In this document: piece after piece, positions 12,607-24,347 of the stretch
Layout of the letters: every line of letters starts with the position of its first letter
How positions within the stretch are numbered: position 1 is the first letter of the stretch
Assembly (NCBI RefSeq): GCF_902150065.1
Contig: NC_044001.1
Location: 19,783,439-19,847,438, forward strand
Source of the DNA: Myripristis murdjan
Lineage: Eukaryota; Chordata; Actinopteri; Holocentriformes; Holocentridae
Direction: 5' to 3'
DNA: 64,000 bases
Program-made: the position numbers and the translations under genes
The notes under the pieces: model-generated
The model's input: the letters and a program-made list of their open reading frames with translations, nothing else
Databases searched by the model: none
What the model was told of the DNA's origin: nothing

Positions 12607-15600
12607 TCATGTCTTCCTCTTCTTCTTGGGTGCGGTATAGTTGCTGGTTCGGTGCTCCTTCCTGTCATATTTATCATGGCCTTCCCTGGGGAGATAATGG
12701 AGTGTTGATTGATAATTCATCACACTAAATACTTTATATACATGCTGCTTAACAGTATGGCAGCATCCTGCACAAGATTTATCTGGGTCATGGTATGCAT
12801 GCCAAATCACAGACAACTTTGCTGAGAAATAATTTCCATGCAAATTTATGTATGATAGGGGTGGGAAAACTGGATTCTGAGCATATTTTGGTGCTACCTG
12901 AAACAGCGGCTGCAGAATAAGTCTCCATCACAGGTGTGACAGCGGAGGGTGGCGTCTTGGTTACAGATGCAGCACCAGGGAAGCTCGTCCTCGTCGCTGT
13001 CTGATGCGTGCCGGTCCACGGCAGCTGCTGGGTGCCTGGTCTTGGGTGCTGGAGCTGGTTTCTTGTAAATCAACAACAGCATCGAATCAGCAAAAGGATT
13101 CTATTTTACTCCGTGTTATATCTTGGTGAGAAACCTGAGTATTGTGTTTTTGACTGTGTTAAGTACTGGCTTCTTGGAGGTCGCCTTCTTCTCTGTGTTC
13201 TTGGGACCGCTGAGCTCTAAAGGTATGTTGTAGCCACTGGCCTCGTCCAGCGCAGCCTCTTCGGAGAGCTGGAACACAAAGCAAAAACGCAGGGGTTTCA
13301 GCACAAGTCTGCAATTCATGTTGCATTTGATGAGTAAAAAAGGCAAAACAGCAGCCCCTTGTGGTTGCTGTAAGGAATCTGACTTACATGTCAGTATCAT
13401 AACCCAAACTGGTCGGTCTTTACACAAGCAGACATACAGTGCGTGAAAGATGTGCACTTACTAACAAATTCAAAGTGTATGACTCATTATTGCCTGTAGC
13501 AGAACATGCTGATCCAAACCTGTTTTAATACTCTCTTCACAGCCTCTTCCTCCGTCTCCTCCTCACTGTCAGGATGTTCGAAGTCCTCCATAGTGACTAA
13601 AAGGCAACATAAGGAAAAAACACATGAGAAATACACCCCTGACAAGTTGATGACTAACAAGAACATAGATGTGCTCCCACTGACACATCCACATTTTTAA
13701 CAGGGCCATGTGAGAGGGATTCCATGCTCCTGTCATATTTTCTGTCATTCTGGTATAAAAGTATGGATGAGGGACATCAGAGGAGGCAGTTCTCTAAGAA
13801 CTCGACATGAAAATTTCATGCTGCATTGGACTGGTAAAACAGACTGTGTACTTAGCCACAATAAAAGTAACATCAAGTTTAAAAGAAGCGGGATGTACCT
13901 TTGTCTGGGTCCTGCCCCTTGAGTTGGGCCAGCCTCTTGGCCATCTGGAGGACCTGATCCTGGGAGAAGCGATCCTGCTTCAGCTCCTCCATGGCCTCGT
14001 CCAGCAGACGCTTCTTCTCAGCCTCCAGCTGCCTGACCGCCTCCTGGCCCTCGTCCAGATTCTCCTCCAGTCTGCCCTCCTCCCCCTTGTTTAGGTTGTT
14101 CATGGGGCCATCCACGCCTGCAGAGTTGGGAGGTCCACACCAGAGCTAAATAAATCTCACTGTGTTGTACTCTTTAATTACTTCGTTATGAGCGTGTAAA
14201 ATGAGGGTGTATGGCTGCTTCATCAATCTATAACTGAAACGTGGGTTAGAGCTGCAGCTAATGATTATTTTCACTGTCAATCTATTGAGTTTTTTTTTTT
14301 TTTAATTAATCAAAATGGAAAAAAAATTGTGGCAAATGCTCATCAGAAGTTTGCTGAGCCCAAAGTGATGACTTGAAATCACTTCCTTAGTCTAAACAGC
14401 AGCCCAAAAAAGTATTAATTTTATAATGATATAAATGCCAGAAAAGTAAGCAAATCATAGCATCTTAGGAACAATCAAAGGTTTGGGGTTGTTACTGGAT
14501 AAATTGCCTAAACAATTTATTGAATATTTAAATCATAACTGATACATTTTCTGTTGATTTTCAAATCGATTAACGAGCCAATCACTGCAGCACTGATGTG
14601 GGTAAAGTCAGTGAAAGGAGTAACATCTTCCTACATTCAGGGTTTGGCTGTTGATTGTCAATGGCAACCTCCTCTGTCATCTGAGCGATCAGATCACTGG
14701 CCTGCTCTGTCTGTGTCCTGGTATCTGGAGGCTGATGCACCTGCGCAGAACAATGTCAGAAAACTTCATCACAAAGACATTCGGCAGTCTGAGGAATCAA
14801 AAATGAAACAAAAAAGTAGGCAGGGGCTTGGCTCACAGGCGGAGGGGCTTGAGAAGGTGGAGGTCGACCCTGTAGAGCTGCCAGACGGTCCTCCATCTCC
14901 CCTGCAGAAGGCACTGGCTGGCTGGGAGCTTTCAAAGCAGCAAGGCGAGACTCAATCTCCTTCTCGGACGGGATGGACTCTGAAGAAGAGGTCAAAAAAT
15001 ACAGGATTAGGCCAGAACTACTGTGAAAAAATTTCCAGATTAAGTCAAAACGGTGTCTGTCAAGCCTTACTTGGTTTAGTGTCTTTCTTCAACCTATGAA
15101 GTCTCTCAGCAATCTCCATGTCTTCCTTACTCAGGCCTTTAGTTGGCACAAGGCTTGCCTTTGCATTTCTGCTGCCTGCATGTGCAAGGGGCTGTGCCGT
15201 CTGCCCTTGCTGTTTAGCCTCAAACGCAGCAACCCGCCTGTGGATGAGAGCACAATCTCATATATCACGAAACTGCTGTGGTGACAGAGTGTCGTATTTA
15301 CAAATTTGATCATACTGACTTTTTGTAATTTTCCGGAGGGGACCATCTGCCGCCATTGTTTGGAGCTCCTCCACTTAAAATAAAGAAATCAAGACTTGTT
15401 ATCATAAATCACTATTAAAAATAACCTGATTTTGATTAGTGCCTCTTTAGTGGAGGTAAAATCTTGAGCAGTACCTTGTCAGATTGCCATGGCACTGCCT
15501 GCACACCTTCTGCTGGGTGTTGCCACAGCGAGGCACCACCGCGTTGAAATTTAGACAGTTTGAGCAGAAGGAGCGACCGCAGTTCTTACAACCCAGCTGC

Positions 15601-15763
15601 GAGGAAGGTGAAATGTACAACCAGTTTAGCTGCACTGCAAACATTTTAAATTAACATGGGAGTAATGTCAGTTGCTAACGTGACGTTTCCAGCTTGAACG
15701 TAACGTTACCTCCTTCCTGAAGAGACTGAACTTTGACGCGCAGCCGAAACAGCGGTTGTCCAT
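12607..15763 (-). CDS. zfyve19: zfyve19, abscission/NoCut checkpoint regulator (ANCHR)
   Basis: Eleven exons on the minus strand: 15763-15710, 15596-15475, 15373-15320, 15237-15071, 14979-14837, 14740-14635, 14117-13899, 13596-13520, 13268-13167, 13061-12898 and 12685-12607. All junctions keep frame, giving 428 residues. The start ([12 protein letters not shown]) aligns with human MESRCYGCAVKF. Residues 5-53 form a FYVE-type zinc finger with eight cysteines (5, 8, 21, 24, 29, 32, 50, 53). Next come a helical MIT-interacting motif region ([12 protein letters not shown]) and two repeats ending RLAALK and RLAALQ. A long charged helix (14117-13899) and the conserved [14 protein letters not shown] follow. 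Residues 378-410 form a B-box-like zinc finger ([12 protein letters not shown]). The human protein binds VPS4 and the CHMP4C/ESCRT-III machinery and delays abscission when chromatin bridges remain. It is head to head with the bub1b-like gene. Confidence 0.95.
14247..14596. mobile_element. Decayed hAT MITE (AGAGCTGCA...TGCAGCACT type) in zfyve19 intron 6
   Basis: Starts TAGAGCTGCAGCTAATGATT and ends AATCACTGCAGCACTGA, imperfect inverted repeats. The interior has the GCCCAAAGTGATGACTTGAAAT block and AATCGATTAA text typical of an abundant fish family. Flanks cgtgggtt / tgtgggta match at 6 of 8 positions, consistent with an 8-bp hAT target duplication. It is non-coding and lies between the exons ending at 14635 and starting at 14117. 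Confidence 0.65.
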
Positions 15764-16526
15764 GTCGAGGCATGTGAAGCAGCTGTGTCCTGGCTGACGC
15801 TGCCACAGAGGATATCGCTAATTATGTAAATAAAACTCTTTAATCATTCTGAGCTTCCCACACACCTCCCAAGTACAACTGCTAATCACAACAGGAAGCG
15901 TTCCGGAAGATAACGAGTGATGCAAACTTCCGTTTTCTGAGTCGTCCAATCAGCTCCGCCCAAATCCTCTCGCGGCTCCCGTTCAAAACACAAAACAGTT
16001 GACTCTCCTTTCGGCCGTTTCCACAAGACTTCGTGGAGTTAAATTCCGGGAAAGGGACAAAAATAAGATTATAGAGTAAGTTATACGTGAACGGCCCCTT
16101 GGTGAAACTGACGTGTTGTTTTCAAGACTTTGCCGGTGAATCTAATCCAAGACGACGACCGAAAAATCCTCGCACGAATGCTAACTACGATAGCTAACGT
16201 TAGCTCGCCAATGTCATGCACCTAGCTAGAACTGAATCAGGCCTGTAGCAGCGTCATTGTTGCCATGTTGTGTTGCCTTGCACTAATATAGATTTACTTG
16301 ACATCGTAACGTTAATTTGTACTGTCCAAACACTTGCACGTGTAAGGTTATGCGCGTGTCTGATTTATTTTGTACAGTTGGTTTGCAAACAGTTTGGCAC
16401 AGCTGGACTTTAACACGTTTAGCAGTGTCAAACAGCCATCTGCCCAGTGCCAGAATCACCTATGTGGTTCTTTTAAAATTATTATTATTAAACTAAAGGA
16501 TTGTGTGTGCCTGCGTTTGTTTCTAG
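15764..16526. promoter_or_regulatory. Bidirectional promoter region zfyve19 / bub1b-like, with non-coding bub1b exon 1
   Basis: The two start codons lie 780 bp apart, head to head. Visible elements are an ETS-type palindrome TTCCGGAA (15901-15908), ACTTCCG near 15926, a CCAAT box (CCAATCA, 15946-15952), a GC-box-like CCGCCC just after it, and TTCAAA (15982-15987), which reads TTTGAA on the other strand like a cell-cycle CHR element. There is no TATA box. A non-coding first exon of bub1b probably lies at about 16000-16075, ending at a strong donor (gtaagt, 16076). It would be spliced to the acceptor at 16525-16526. A TAGCTAACGTTAGCT palindrome sits at about 16191-16205. Confidence 0.6.
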
Positions 16527-16542
16527 GTGTGTCTGCTCCACA

Positions 16543-19500
16543 ATGGCAGAAGGAGGGGATGCAGACTGGGAGCTTAGCAAAGAAAACATCCAGCCACTGA
16601 GACGGGGCAGAGCCATATCTGCTCTAAACCAGGCACTCAGTCAACAACAGGACGGACCCAGCTCTGCCATCAACCAGCAGAAACAGTATGAATGAGCCTT
16701 TAAACACAGACCAGGGCGTCTAGATTGCCTCTTTATAAACTGTCCATGTGATGATGAAACTTTTGTGGTGTTTTTTCCCCAGGTCCTTTGAGTCTGAACT
16801 GCGAATTTATGAAGGTGATGACCCACTTGATGTTTGGGATCGGTAAGAGAAATATACATGGCATTTACTAATGTAGATTAGTAAATGGAGAGAGTACACA
16901 TGCAAAAGCTCAGGAAAAAAAAATAATAAAACAAATTAAACCACACAAGCAAGCAAGAAAAAGCAAACAGCACACAGAGTAAAACCAAACAAGCAGAAGT
17001 GCATGGAGTAAAAACAGTAAAACAGACAATCAGAAATACAGAGGATAAAAACAAAAAACACACAAGCAAGTATGATATTAAAGAAAATAATTAAAAGCAA
17101 TTAATAGAAAATAGGTATGTCTTTTCCTTGGATCTAAAGTCTTAGCCCTTCTGGTAATTTGTAACATTTTGAGCAGCATAGAAACTACAGGCAGCTTGAC
17201 TGTTTAGTTTTGACTTTTGGAACAGGCCATAATCATAATGGGTCAGGAGATCCAATAAGTATCTTGGGCCTAAACCATTAAGTGATTTATGAAGCTGATT
17301 TGGTGAAAAGCATAGTTTATTATTAAATTTCTATGAAATCTGGTTTGTAGTTACATTATTTACATGGTTTTATTTCAGCTTCACAAGGTTCTGTTTTTCA
17401 TCAGGTATATAAAGTGGACTGAGCAAACCTTCCCTCAGGGAGGAAAGGAGAGCAATCTTGCCATGCTGTTGGAGCGAGCTGTCACCAGATTCACAGAAGA
17501 ACAAAAGTATCACAATGACCCTCGCTATGTCGACCTCTGGATCAAATTTGTAAGTGGACTAATTGTTTATTTTATTAACATGGTTTGCTGCTTCGGCACA
17601 CTAATAATAATTACTTTTGATATCTGTGTCTATCGTGTTTGATAAGGCGGAGAACTGCCCAGAGCCCTTGGACACTTACAGGTACATGCAGGCCAAAGCA
17701 ATAGGAGTGACACAAACTTCCTTTTACATCGCTTGGTCTGAGGAATACGAGAAACAGGGGAACTTCCGCCAAGCAGACATGATCTACCAGGAAGGCTTAA
17801 AGAACTGCGCCGAACCACAAGACAAACTCTTGCATTTTCACAAGTACGGATCCAAAGAGTATCAGTAAAGATCTCAGTTTCAGATGGCATGCGTTTCCCT
17901 GCTCTTAGGAGTTGTACCATAATGTAAAGTTTTCTGCATTGCTGTCTGTAGGGCTCTGCAGGCGCGTGTGTCCCGGCAGGTCATGACGAGTATGGTGATG
18001 GATGACAGTGATGACGAGGCCAAACACGCTGAGAGAGTTTCTCTGGCTGACCTCAAACATCGGGGGAAGAAAAAGGCCATTGCACCTGTCAATAGAGTCG
18101 GAGCTGCAGTCAAAAGTAAGCACATGAACACACACACAAGCTATTTCTGTCAAACACTGAGCTGATGTTTCTGAAACTCCCAACAGCTTTTAATAGCAGT
18201 ATTATTGGCTTTGTTAAAGACTTTTACTTTAGATGTGTGGTGTTTTTGGGAACAGGTAATTCACAGGGCCTGCAGTCACAGGGGGCCCTTGCCTCCAACA
18301 ATGCTGCAAACAGTCGCTTTGTGGTATTTGATGAAAACAAGATTCACAGCGATGAACCTGCAGAGCCTAAAGTGGAGTCTTGGATGGCCCCTCCTCCTGC
18401 AAGGGCGAAGGAGAATGAGCAGAAGCCTGAGAAATGGTGTGATGTTAAGGTATGAGTGAAGCATGTGTTGTATTAACTGATGAAAAAGCATGTGTCTTGA
18501 ATTTAATGGGTTAATTTGAGCTTTGTGTGTGTGTGTGTTCTGTCACAGATGCCCCAGAGGTCCAGATTTGGTCATACTCTTACTTCTCTGCCCCCTTCCA
18601 AACCCACCTTCCAGCCATTTGTAGAGGAGTCAGACCAGCCTCCAACAATGTGAGTGGCCCCAGGAATAACATCATCTTAATCTGCTTTCAAAGTCTTGAA
18701 GTGTCATAAATTCAAGAACAGGCCAAAAAAGTCACCAAATAATGCTGACTTTGAGTTTATGAGGTCAGAATTCCATTAGAAACATTTTATTCATCTCTGT
18801 CATTTTGTTAAAATGAGGCGGCAGGTTCTTCTGCATCTGAGTTGACATTTCTGATGTTATAAAACTGCTGAACTCTATACTGCCTTTTATACTTAACACT
18901 TACCTGTTGGGAAAATTCCTGTTCTACATTAACCCAACTCTCTTCTCTACTTACATATCATACCTACCTGTACAGAGAAATCCAAGAAATTGTCCAAGGT
19001 TCTGAGGAAAAGAGTCCTGGTTAGATTTATTCTAGTAGTATCTTGCTGTCTAACCGAAAGAAAACTTGAACATAAACAAAAGATGATTTGTCCCAAAATC
19101 AGTCTAATAGTTAATAGAAGGGTCTTGAAAGCATTAAATTTGACTTGGATACCTGTAGACATCATGATTTTGAATTCATTTCTTTGTGCTGAAGACTACA
19201 TGAAATTCCGGTTTATAGTCATGAGTGAAAGTCCAACACATTCTGGAATTTGTGACCAGTACCTAAAAGCAGTTTGCAAGATTTTCTGGTTGTGATGTTA
19301 TTTTATTCTTCTCAGGCAATGTCCCTAACATTTTTTTTATATGGCATCTTCCTGCCCTCCCTCAGGACTCCATGCAAGATCAATCCAGCAGTGAACACAG
19401 TTTTATCAGCACGTAAGCCCTGCAAAGAGGAGACCCCTCTGAAGAGACTGCAGGAGCATCATCAGCAGGCAGAAGCAGGCAAAGTACAGGAGCAGAGTAT

Positions 19501-19642
19501 GTACTGCAAGGAGCTGCTGCTCAGTGGCGCCACTGAGTTCTGCTTTGAGGAGCTGCGAGCTGAGCGCTACCGCCAAAAGATAGCCCAGGACTCAGGCACC
19601 AGAGGTCAAATGGACCAAGCTAGCGCTGGAACTGCAAACTGA
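16543..19642 (+). CDS. bub1b: bub1b-like (BUBR1 N-terminal half; Mad3-like, no kinase domain)
   Basis: Coding exons 16543-16685, 16783-16842, 17405-17549, 17647-17843, 17952-18115, 18256-18449, 18549-18649 and 19366-19642 join in frame to 426 residues. Exon 4 may instead end at 17864 (same phase, +7 residues). Seen in order: KEN box 1 (residues 13-15, SKENIQP); the TPR-type Bub1/Mad3 homology region (about 49-182, [23 protein letters not shown]); a D-box RVSL (210-213); an ABBA-like FVVFDEN (258-264); KEN box 2 (288-290); and a GLEBS-like Bub3-binding segment (about 335-365, [18 protein letters not shown]). The frame closes soon after, where human BUBR1 continues for roughly 600 more residues with the KARD and a C-terminal pseudokinase. 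In other species this protein, with MAD2, BUB3 and CDC20, forms the mitotic checkpoint complex that blocks the APC/C. Every APC/C-inhibitory motif in this half is retained, so it looks functional rather than broken. Confidence 0.93.
16880..17310. repeat. Probable interspersed repeat fragment in bub1b intron
   Basis: An A-rich stretch (16910-17100) is followed by text such as AGTCTTAGCCCTTCTGGTAA, TTTGAGCAGCATAGAAACTA and GGGCCTAAACCATTAAGTGA. From memory this resembles a dispersed fish repeat. Class and ends are uncertain. Confidence 0.35.
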
Positions 19643-19881
19643 TGCAGTTCAACCAAGACTCACTATTTTATCAACTCATTTTATGGATTTTTATGTTTTT
19701 TTTTTTGTTGCTGTTTATATTTTGTCTGTCAAGTTGCAGCTATGCATGAATGTTAAAAAAGAGGAAAAGGTTACTTAAAAACAATTTGATGTGAAGGCAT
19801 TTGTGCTTCAGTGAATTTATTTCACGTTTGTTGACACAGAGCAGTTATCAAGTGTATTGTAAAGTAATTGTTGACCATTGC

Positions 19882-20253
19882 TAGGGCTGTGACAATCAGG
19901 TGATGCTTCCTGCGGGACTGAGCTCCACTTTCATCACTGCAATTTTTTGCTGGTGAAAGTTATAGGAGCGCTTATGCTGTGTGATATGAAACATAAACAC
20001 AATCAGCGTTTGGTTATCATCTCCCACTCTATGTTCAAGGGCATCTGGAGAAACAACGTTTCAGTTGTTCGGGACTGTCGGGGGATGTTTGGGGGATAGA
20101 ATAAGGGACCAACATCTGCCTGGGGAACCCCAGGCAGACCTTGGTAACCTCGTGACCTACCACCACCTTGGGCGTTGGTAGTAAACCTCCAAGCTGCAGT
20201 GATATGTTGTTTTTTCACCGCAGTAAGAAAAAATCTGTACCGTCACAGCCCTA
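19882..20253. mobile_element. hAT-type MITE in the bub1b-like 3' UTR
   Basis: A 372-bp element with terminal inverted repeats TAGGGCTGTGAC... at the left and ...GTCACAGCCCTA at the right. It is flanked by the 8-mers accattgc (19874-19881) and atcattgc (20254-20261), which match at 7 of 8 positions, as expected of a hAT target duplication. It has no transposase. The short open frame on its minus strand (20003-20218) has no family features. It lies between the stop codon and the poly(A) signal, so it should be part of the mature mRNA. Confidence 0.82.
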
Positions 20254-20556
20254 ATCATTGCTCAAAAATCTGCTGCAGAAACACTGCTTCCATTTATCAC
20301 TTACTTCCTTTTCTGTCCTTTCAATCTGTCTGTTTGTTCATTGCATAGTCCTTAAACACAGTGCTGTTAATGTCTGCTATTCATGTCTGCTTCCTTTTTA
20401 AGTAGATTTATTTTAAGTAACTATATTTTTTCACTAAATCCAGTGTTGCTGCAGAACGTCAATAGAGGAGACAGAATGTGTCAGTAACATGATTGGACTG
20501 GGATTATTGGTAGTATTGGTAAAGTGTCCCCTCCAGGCCATGTGGCACTGATGTTC

Positions 20557-20562
20557 AATAAA
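20557..20562 (+). terminator. Poly(A) signal of the bub1b-like gene
   Basis: AATAAA about 915 bases after the stop codon, followed by a GT-rich stretch (gttaaagtgtctggctggtg). It implies that transcription of the short gene ends here, before any kinase exon could be reached. Confidence 0.65.
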
Positions 20563-20599
20563 CTTGTTAAAGTGTCTGGCTGGTGACTAGAGGGATCAT

Positions 20600-23500
20600 T
20601 ATTTCTTTTTGAGACTTAAGGGCTTTTCAGTAATGCACTGTCAGCAGAGATGATATAGTTTGTTTCCCTGGTAATAGTATTTGAATTACTAATGGAGCAC
20701 TAGAGCTGTTAAGTGCTGACTATAATCTATTGAGTTTAAGGGAATGAGTATTATATGGCAGGTTGGCGCGAGTGGGAATAATCTGCATTTAGATGGTCAC
20801 AAACTTCAGTATCACAGCTACTTATTCTAATGAAATGACTCAGTTTAGCTTTCTTACTGCCAGGTATCATTGTACTCTGCAGGGAGTCTGTCAACAACAT
20901 TTTAATAGGTATAAGACATTTATGGGCAAATCTGAAATTCACCTGGCCAAATGTTTAATTATTGTCCAGGGGTGGCTGCCCAGAACCCCAGTGACTAAAG
21001 TGGTGGGAGTAGACCTAATCTACTGTCATGATGGGATCCACTTCACACACACAGCTTGCAGGGCAGACTTTGATGAATGGGTGGAAGATAGGTGGTTGAC
21101 TCATTAGCAGGGGAAATCCACCCCTTTGCAAATGTAGGCAGAGCAGATTGTGGTTATCCCAAACAGACAACTACATTGAAGTACTGTGGCCCAGAGCGGT
21201 GCTACTTTCACATTCACTTCGACTGCTGGAGGCAAAAACTTTGACCTCATACTGGAAATTTGACGCCACTAACCCTGATCCTCTCAGCTGGTGAGTTCCC
21301 CCAAAGTCTCTACTTTAAAATTTGTCTTAGAGCTGTGAACAGCTGGAATACGGTGATAAGTGATACATAACATGATGCACCACTATTATAAAAACAGCAT
21401 AACCACATCATAATGCATATCCTCTGTGGCCTGCTATTTGGCTCATCCCATGAAAGCAAGCAGGCAGTGACTCAGATAGCGCTTGAGACAGAAAATCTAT
21501 AGCGCTCTCTCTCGCTCTCTCTTACTGCAGTGGAGATGGTACAGGCAGGCTACCTTTCCTTAATGCGCTTTAGTGAAGCCCTCAGAGGAGAGCTTTTGTC
21601 CAGCGCTGTTACTTTGATAGACAAACACACTCAGGCTGTGTCGGCCATGTTTTACAGTCAGTGCTCTTAACCTATTTGTACATTGTTGTTTTTTTTTTTT
21701 TTTATTTACATGCACCAGTTAACAGCATATTCTCGGACCAAGCCTCTACCTCTTAAAAGTCACTGTAAGACACAGGCAAAGCTTGGAGGTGGACTGCGCT
21801 TGGCTGGCTGGGCATGGAGAGAGAGAGAGAGAGAGAGAGAGGAAGCCTGCAAAACTGCCAGAGCAAATTATTAATCCAGTTTTTATCCTTGCCAAATGTT
21901 ATGACACTCTGCTGGTGAGTTGGCCGGGGTATGGTGTGAGCTTTGACTTGATTTTTGCAGTAGATGTCTCACCTTTTTCAGAAATGAAGGGGATTCACAG
22001 ATTAGCTGAAAATGTCATCGGATTTTGACCATGAATTACTTGCCCTTCTGTAGGTCTATAGGCTGGGGCACGACAACCCCTGACTATTGCCCATGATCCT
22101 TCAGCCTTAACAATAGATTGAATTGAAATGCAAACAATTAAGGCTGCATCATTTATGAGGCTCCGGGGGCTTTCATTTTAATGACATCACACAAAGGTTT
22201 AAGATGAGCATTGTCAGTGTAAACCCGTTTTACAATGCATGCCATCACTGTGCTGTTTATTCAAATGGTGAGTCAATGTTTTCAGCACAAGCTTTGGCAG
22301 GCTCATCCAGTGTAACAATGAAAACTGACAAATAAAAACAGGTAAATCCCTTTTAGCCCCTGGTGGTCTCACAGAAATCTTATTTAACATCATAACAGCA
22401 GCACCCACACTGTGTCACCCTCTTCTCTTTGATACAGTCTATCTACTGTATAGAGAAAGGATGCATTTGCTGTTTGAAAATAGGATCCTGGTGCAGAAAA
22501 CTATCATGAATGTTGCACCCATTTAGACGCCCTTTCTTATCTGACCTTTTGACCTAACCAGAGCATCTCCCCCTTACTGGCAAGCCACAGATATGAGTGC
22601 CAGCAAAGAAATGCCTAGATGTAGCCTAAGTGAATCACACATCTTTGTTTTTCTCTTTTTTTTCTGTCATTAACCTCATATTAACATATGAGCACACCTA
22701 TGACAAGACTGTCTCTCTTGTGTTTGCGTCTACACTCCAAAGAAGTCAATAAAATATGTTGTGCATGACAGGAGAATAAAGTCAGGCCAACAAATATCAG
22801 TCGCAACAATGCTGACAAGTCAAACAGTGAGAGTGGTCATAGCTGCAATACCCTCACGAAGTAAAGCTGTGTCACTGTGATGCAGATTGGTTCAGTCAAG
22901 CCCTTTCAATGAGTTTATGTGATGTAACGAGGAAGGAACATCATTATTTAAGCCTGCTGTACTACCATTGTTAGCTTTGTGCGTCCAAACGTCATGTATT
23001 ACATATGTGTCCAAATCTGTCTCAGTTTGCAAGCTATTTCTGCATGACTTGGCCCCAACACATTTTACTGCTGAGTGTCTGGTTTTAGCTGCTTTATAAA
23101 TTATTCAGGAAATGATTGTGGTTAAAACTGAAATGAATGTTGCATTCAAAATAAAAAAAAATCATAATAATAAAAAGTCAGGCTGCTGGATTTGAGTGTC
23201 ATCACTTCAATTTCTTGTGCCTTTTGTTTCTGAAGATTTTGATTGTCCCAAATGAGATTCCGAGGAAGAGGATTCTCCTCTCTAGAAATATCCCAGAACT
23301 GCCTCCCGCCCCCTCCACCACCACCCATCCACCCACCCCACCACCCTCCTGCCATCTGCCATCCCTGACCCTGTCATTCCATGGATAATGCATTTGAGTG
23401 AGCATGCAGCACACTGGGTTAACACAGCACCCTCAGTTTTTACTGCCAGTGTTCTCATATCACCCCATCACGTGTGAAGGAGATGGGAGGGAGAGGAGGA

Positions 23501-23700
23501 GGAGGAGGAGGGAGGACATGTGGATGAAAGGTATCCCAGGTGATGTGTACAGGAGCTCTGCTCGCCTTACAGTCACTGGAAACCAGCCTAAACACACATA
23601 CTTAAACACACACACACACAAACACACACACATTGCTATCAATTCAGGGCTACTGCAAAGACAGCCCAATGAGAGAGTGGGAGGAGGCAGAGAAGGAGGG
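20600..23700. other. bub1b-pak6 spacer, proximal part
   Basis: No gene recognised on either strand. A GA microsatellite is present at about 21814-21841. No BUB1-family kinase motif (HGD, DFS or DFG type) was found in plus-strand frames. Confidence 0.6.
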
Positions 23701-23707
23701 AAGTGAT

Positions 23708-23745
<38 letters not shown>

Positions 23746-23786
23746 TAGAGTGAGTGAGTGTGTGTATGTGTGTGTGAGAGAGAGAG

Positions 23787-23845
<59 letters not shown>

Positions 23846-23868
23846 AGGAGAAGGGAGAAGGGGGGATG
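23708..23868. repeat. Long (GA)n / (TG)n compound purine repeat
   Basis: Two blocks of GA repeat (about 23710-23740 and 23776-23837) are separated by a short TG block. A G-rich tail follows. The open frames on both strands here are repeat artefacts. Confidence 0.95.
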
Positions 23869-23929
23869 GAAGGAGCTGTATGGGGCCGTGATATTCTCTC
23901 CTCCTGGATGTTGCCTCTCCTTCATGGCT

Positions 23930-24347
23930 TTGTCCCTTCTTTATGCTGCCACCCCGCGTCCCCGGGAGCAGGCACCGGTACACGGACCAGCACTCAGCCA
24001 CGGAGCCGGGGATGAATCAGCCCCAACAAAGAGCCTTTGAGATGGCAGTGTGTGCTTCTGCCTGGAGGGAGGAACGCATCAGGCTTTCCCAGGCAAGCGG
24101 CAGCCTGCAGTGTGCCGTCGCTTGAGAGCCAGCCCTCCTCTCGCCGTTGCGTGTGTGTGTGTGTGTATGTGCATGAGAGAAAAAAGAGAGATAGAGGGGG
24201 TATGTGTGTGTGAGGGTGCGTGCGCGTGTGTAAATGTGTGAGCGTGCGAGTGAGCCTGTATAACAGTGTATGGGAGTGTGTATGTGCGCACTCTCGTTCG
24301 CAATCCTTCCTGGAGGAGAGAGGCTCTCCTCTTCACTGGACAGCAAG
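23930..24347 (+). promoter_or_regulatory. Probable pak6 promoter region and non-coding first exon
   Basis: This is the only locally CpG-richer segment between bub1b and pak6 (for example CCACCCCGCGTCCCCGGGAG, CACCGGTACACGGACC). It is followed by TG repeats and then by CTTCACTGGACAGCAAG with a good donor (gtaagg) at 24348. Human PAK6 also has non-coding 5' exons and a long first intron. The transcription start cannot be fixed from sequence, and other 5' exons may exist. Confidence 0.4.

Noticed and set aside
20003-20218. 71-codon open frame on the minus strand
   Set aside because: Lies wholly inside the hAT MITE at 19882-20253, which has no coding capacity.
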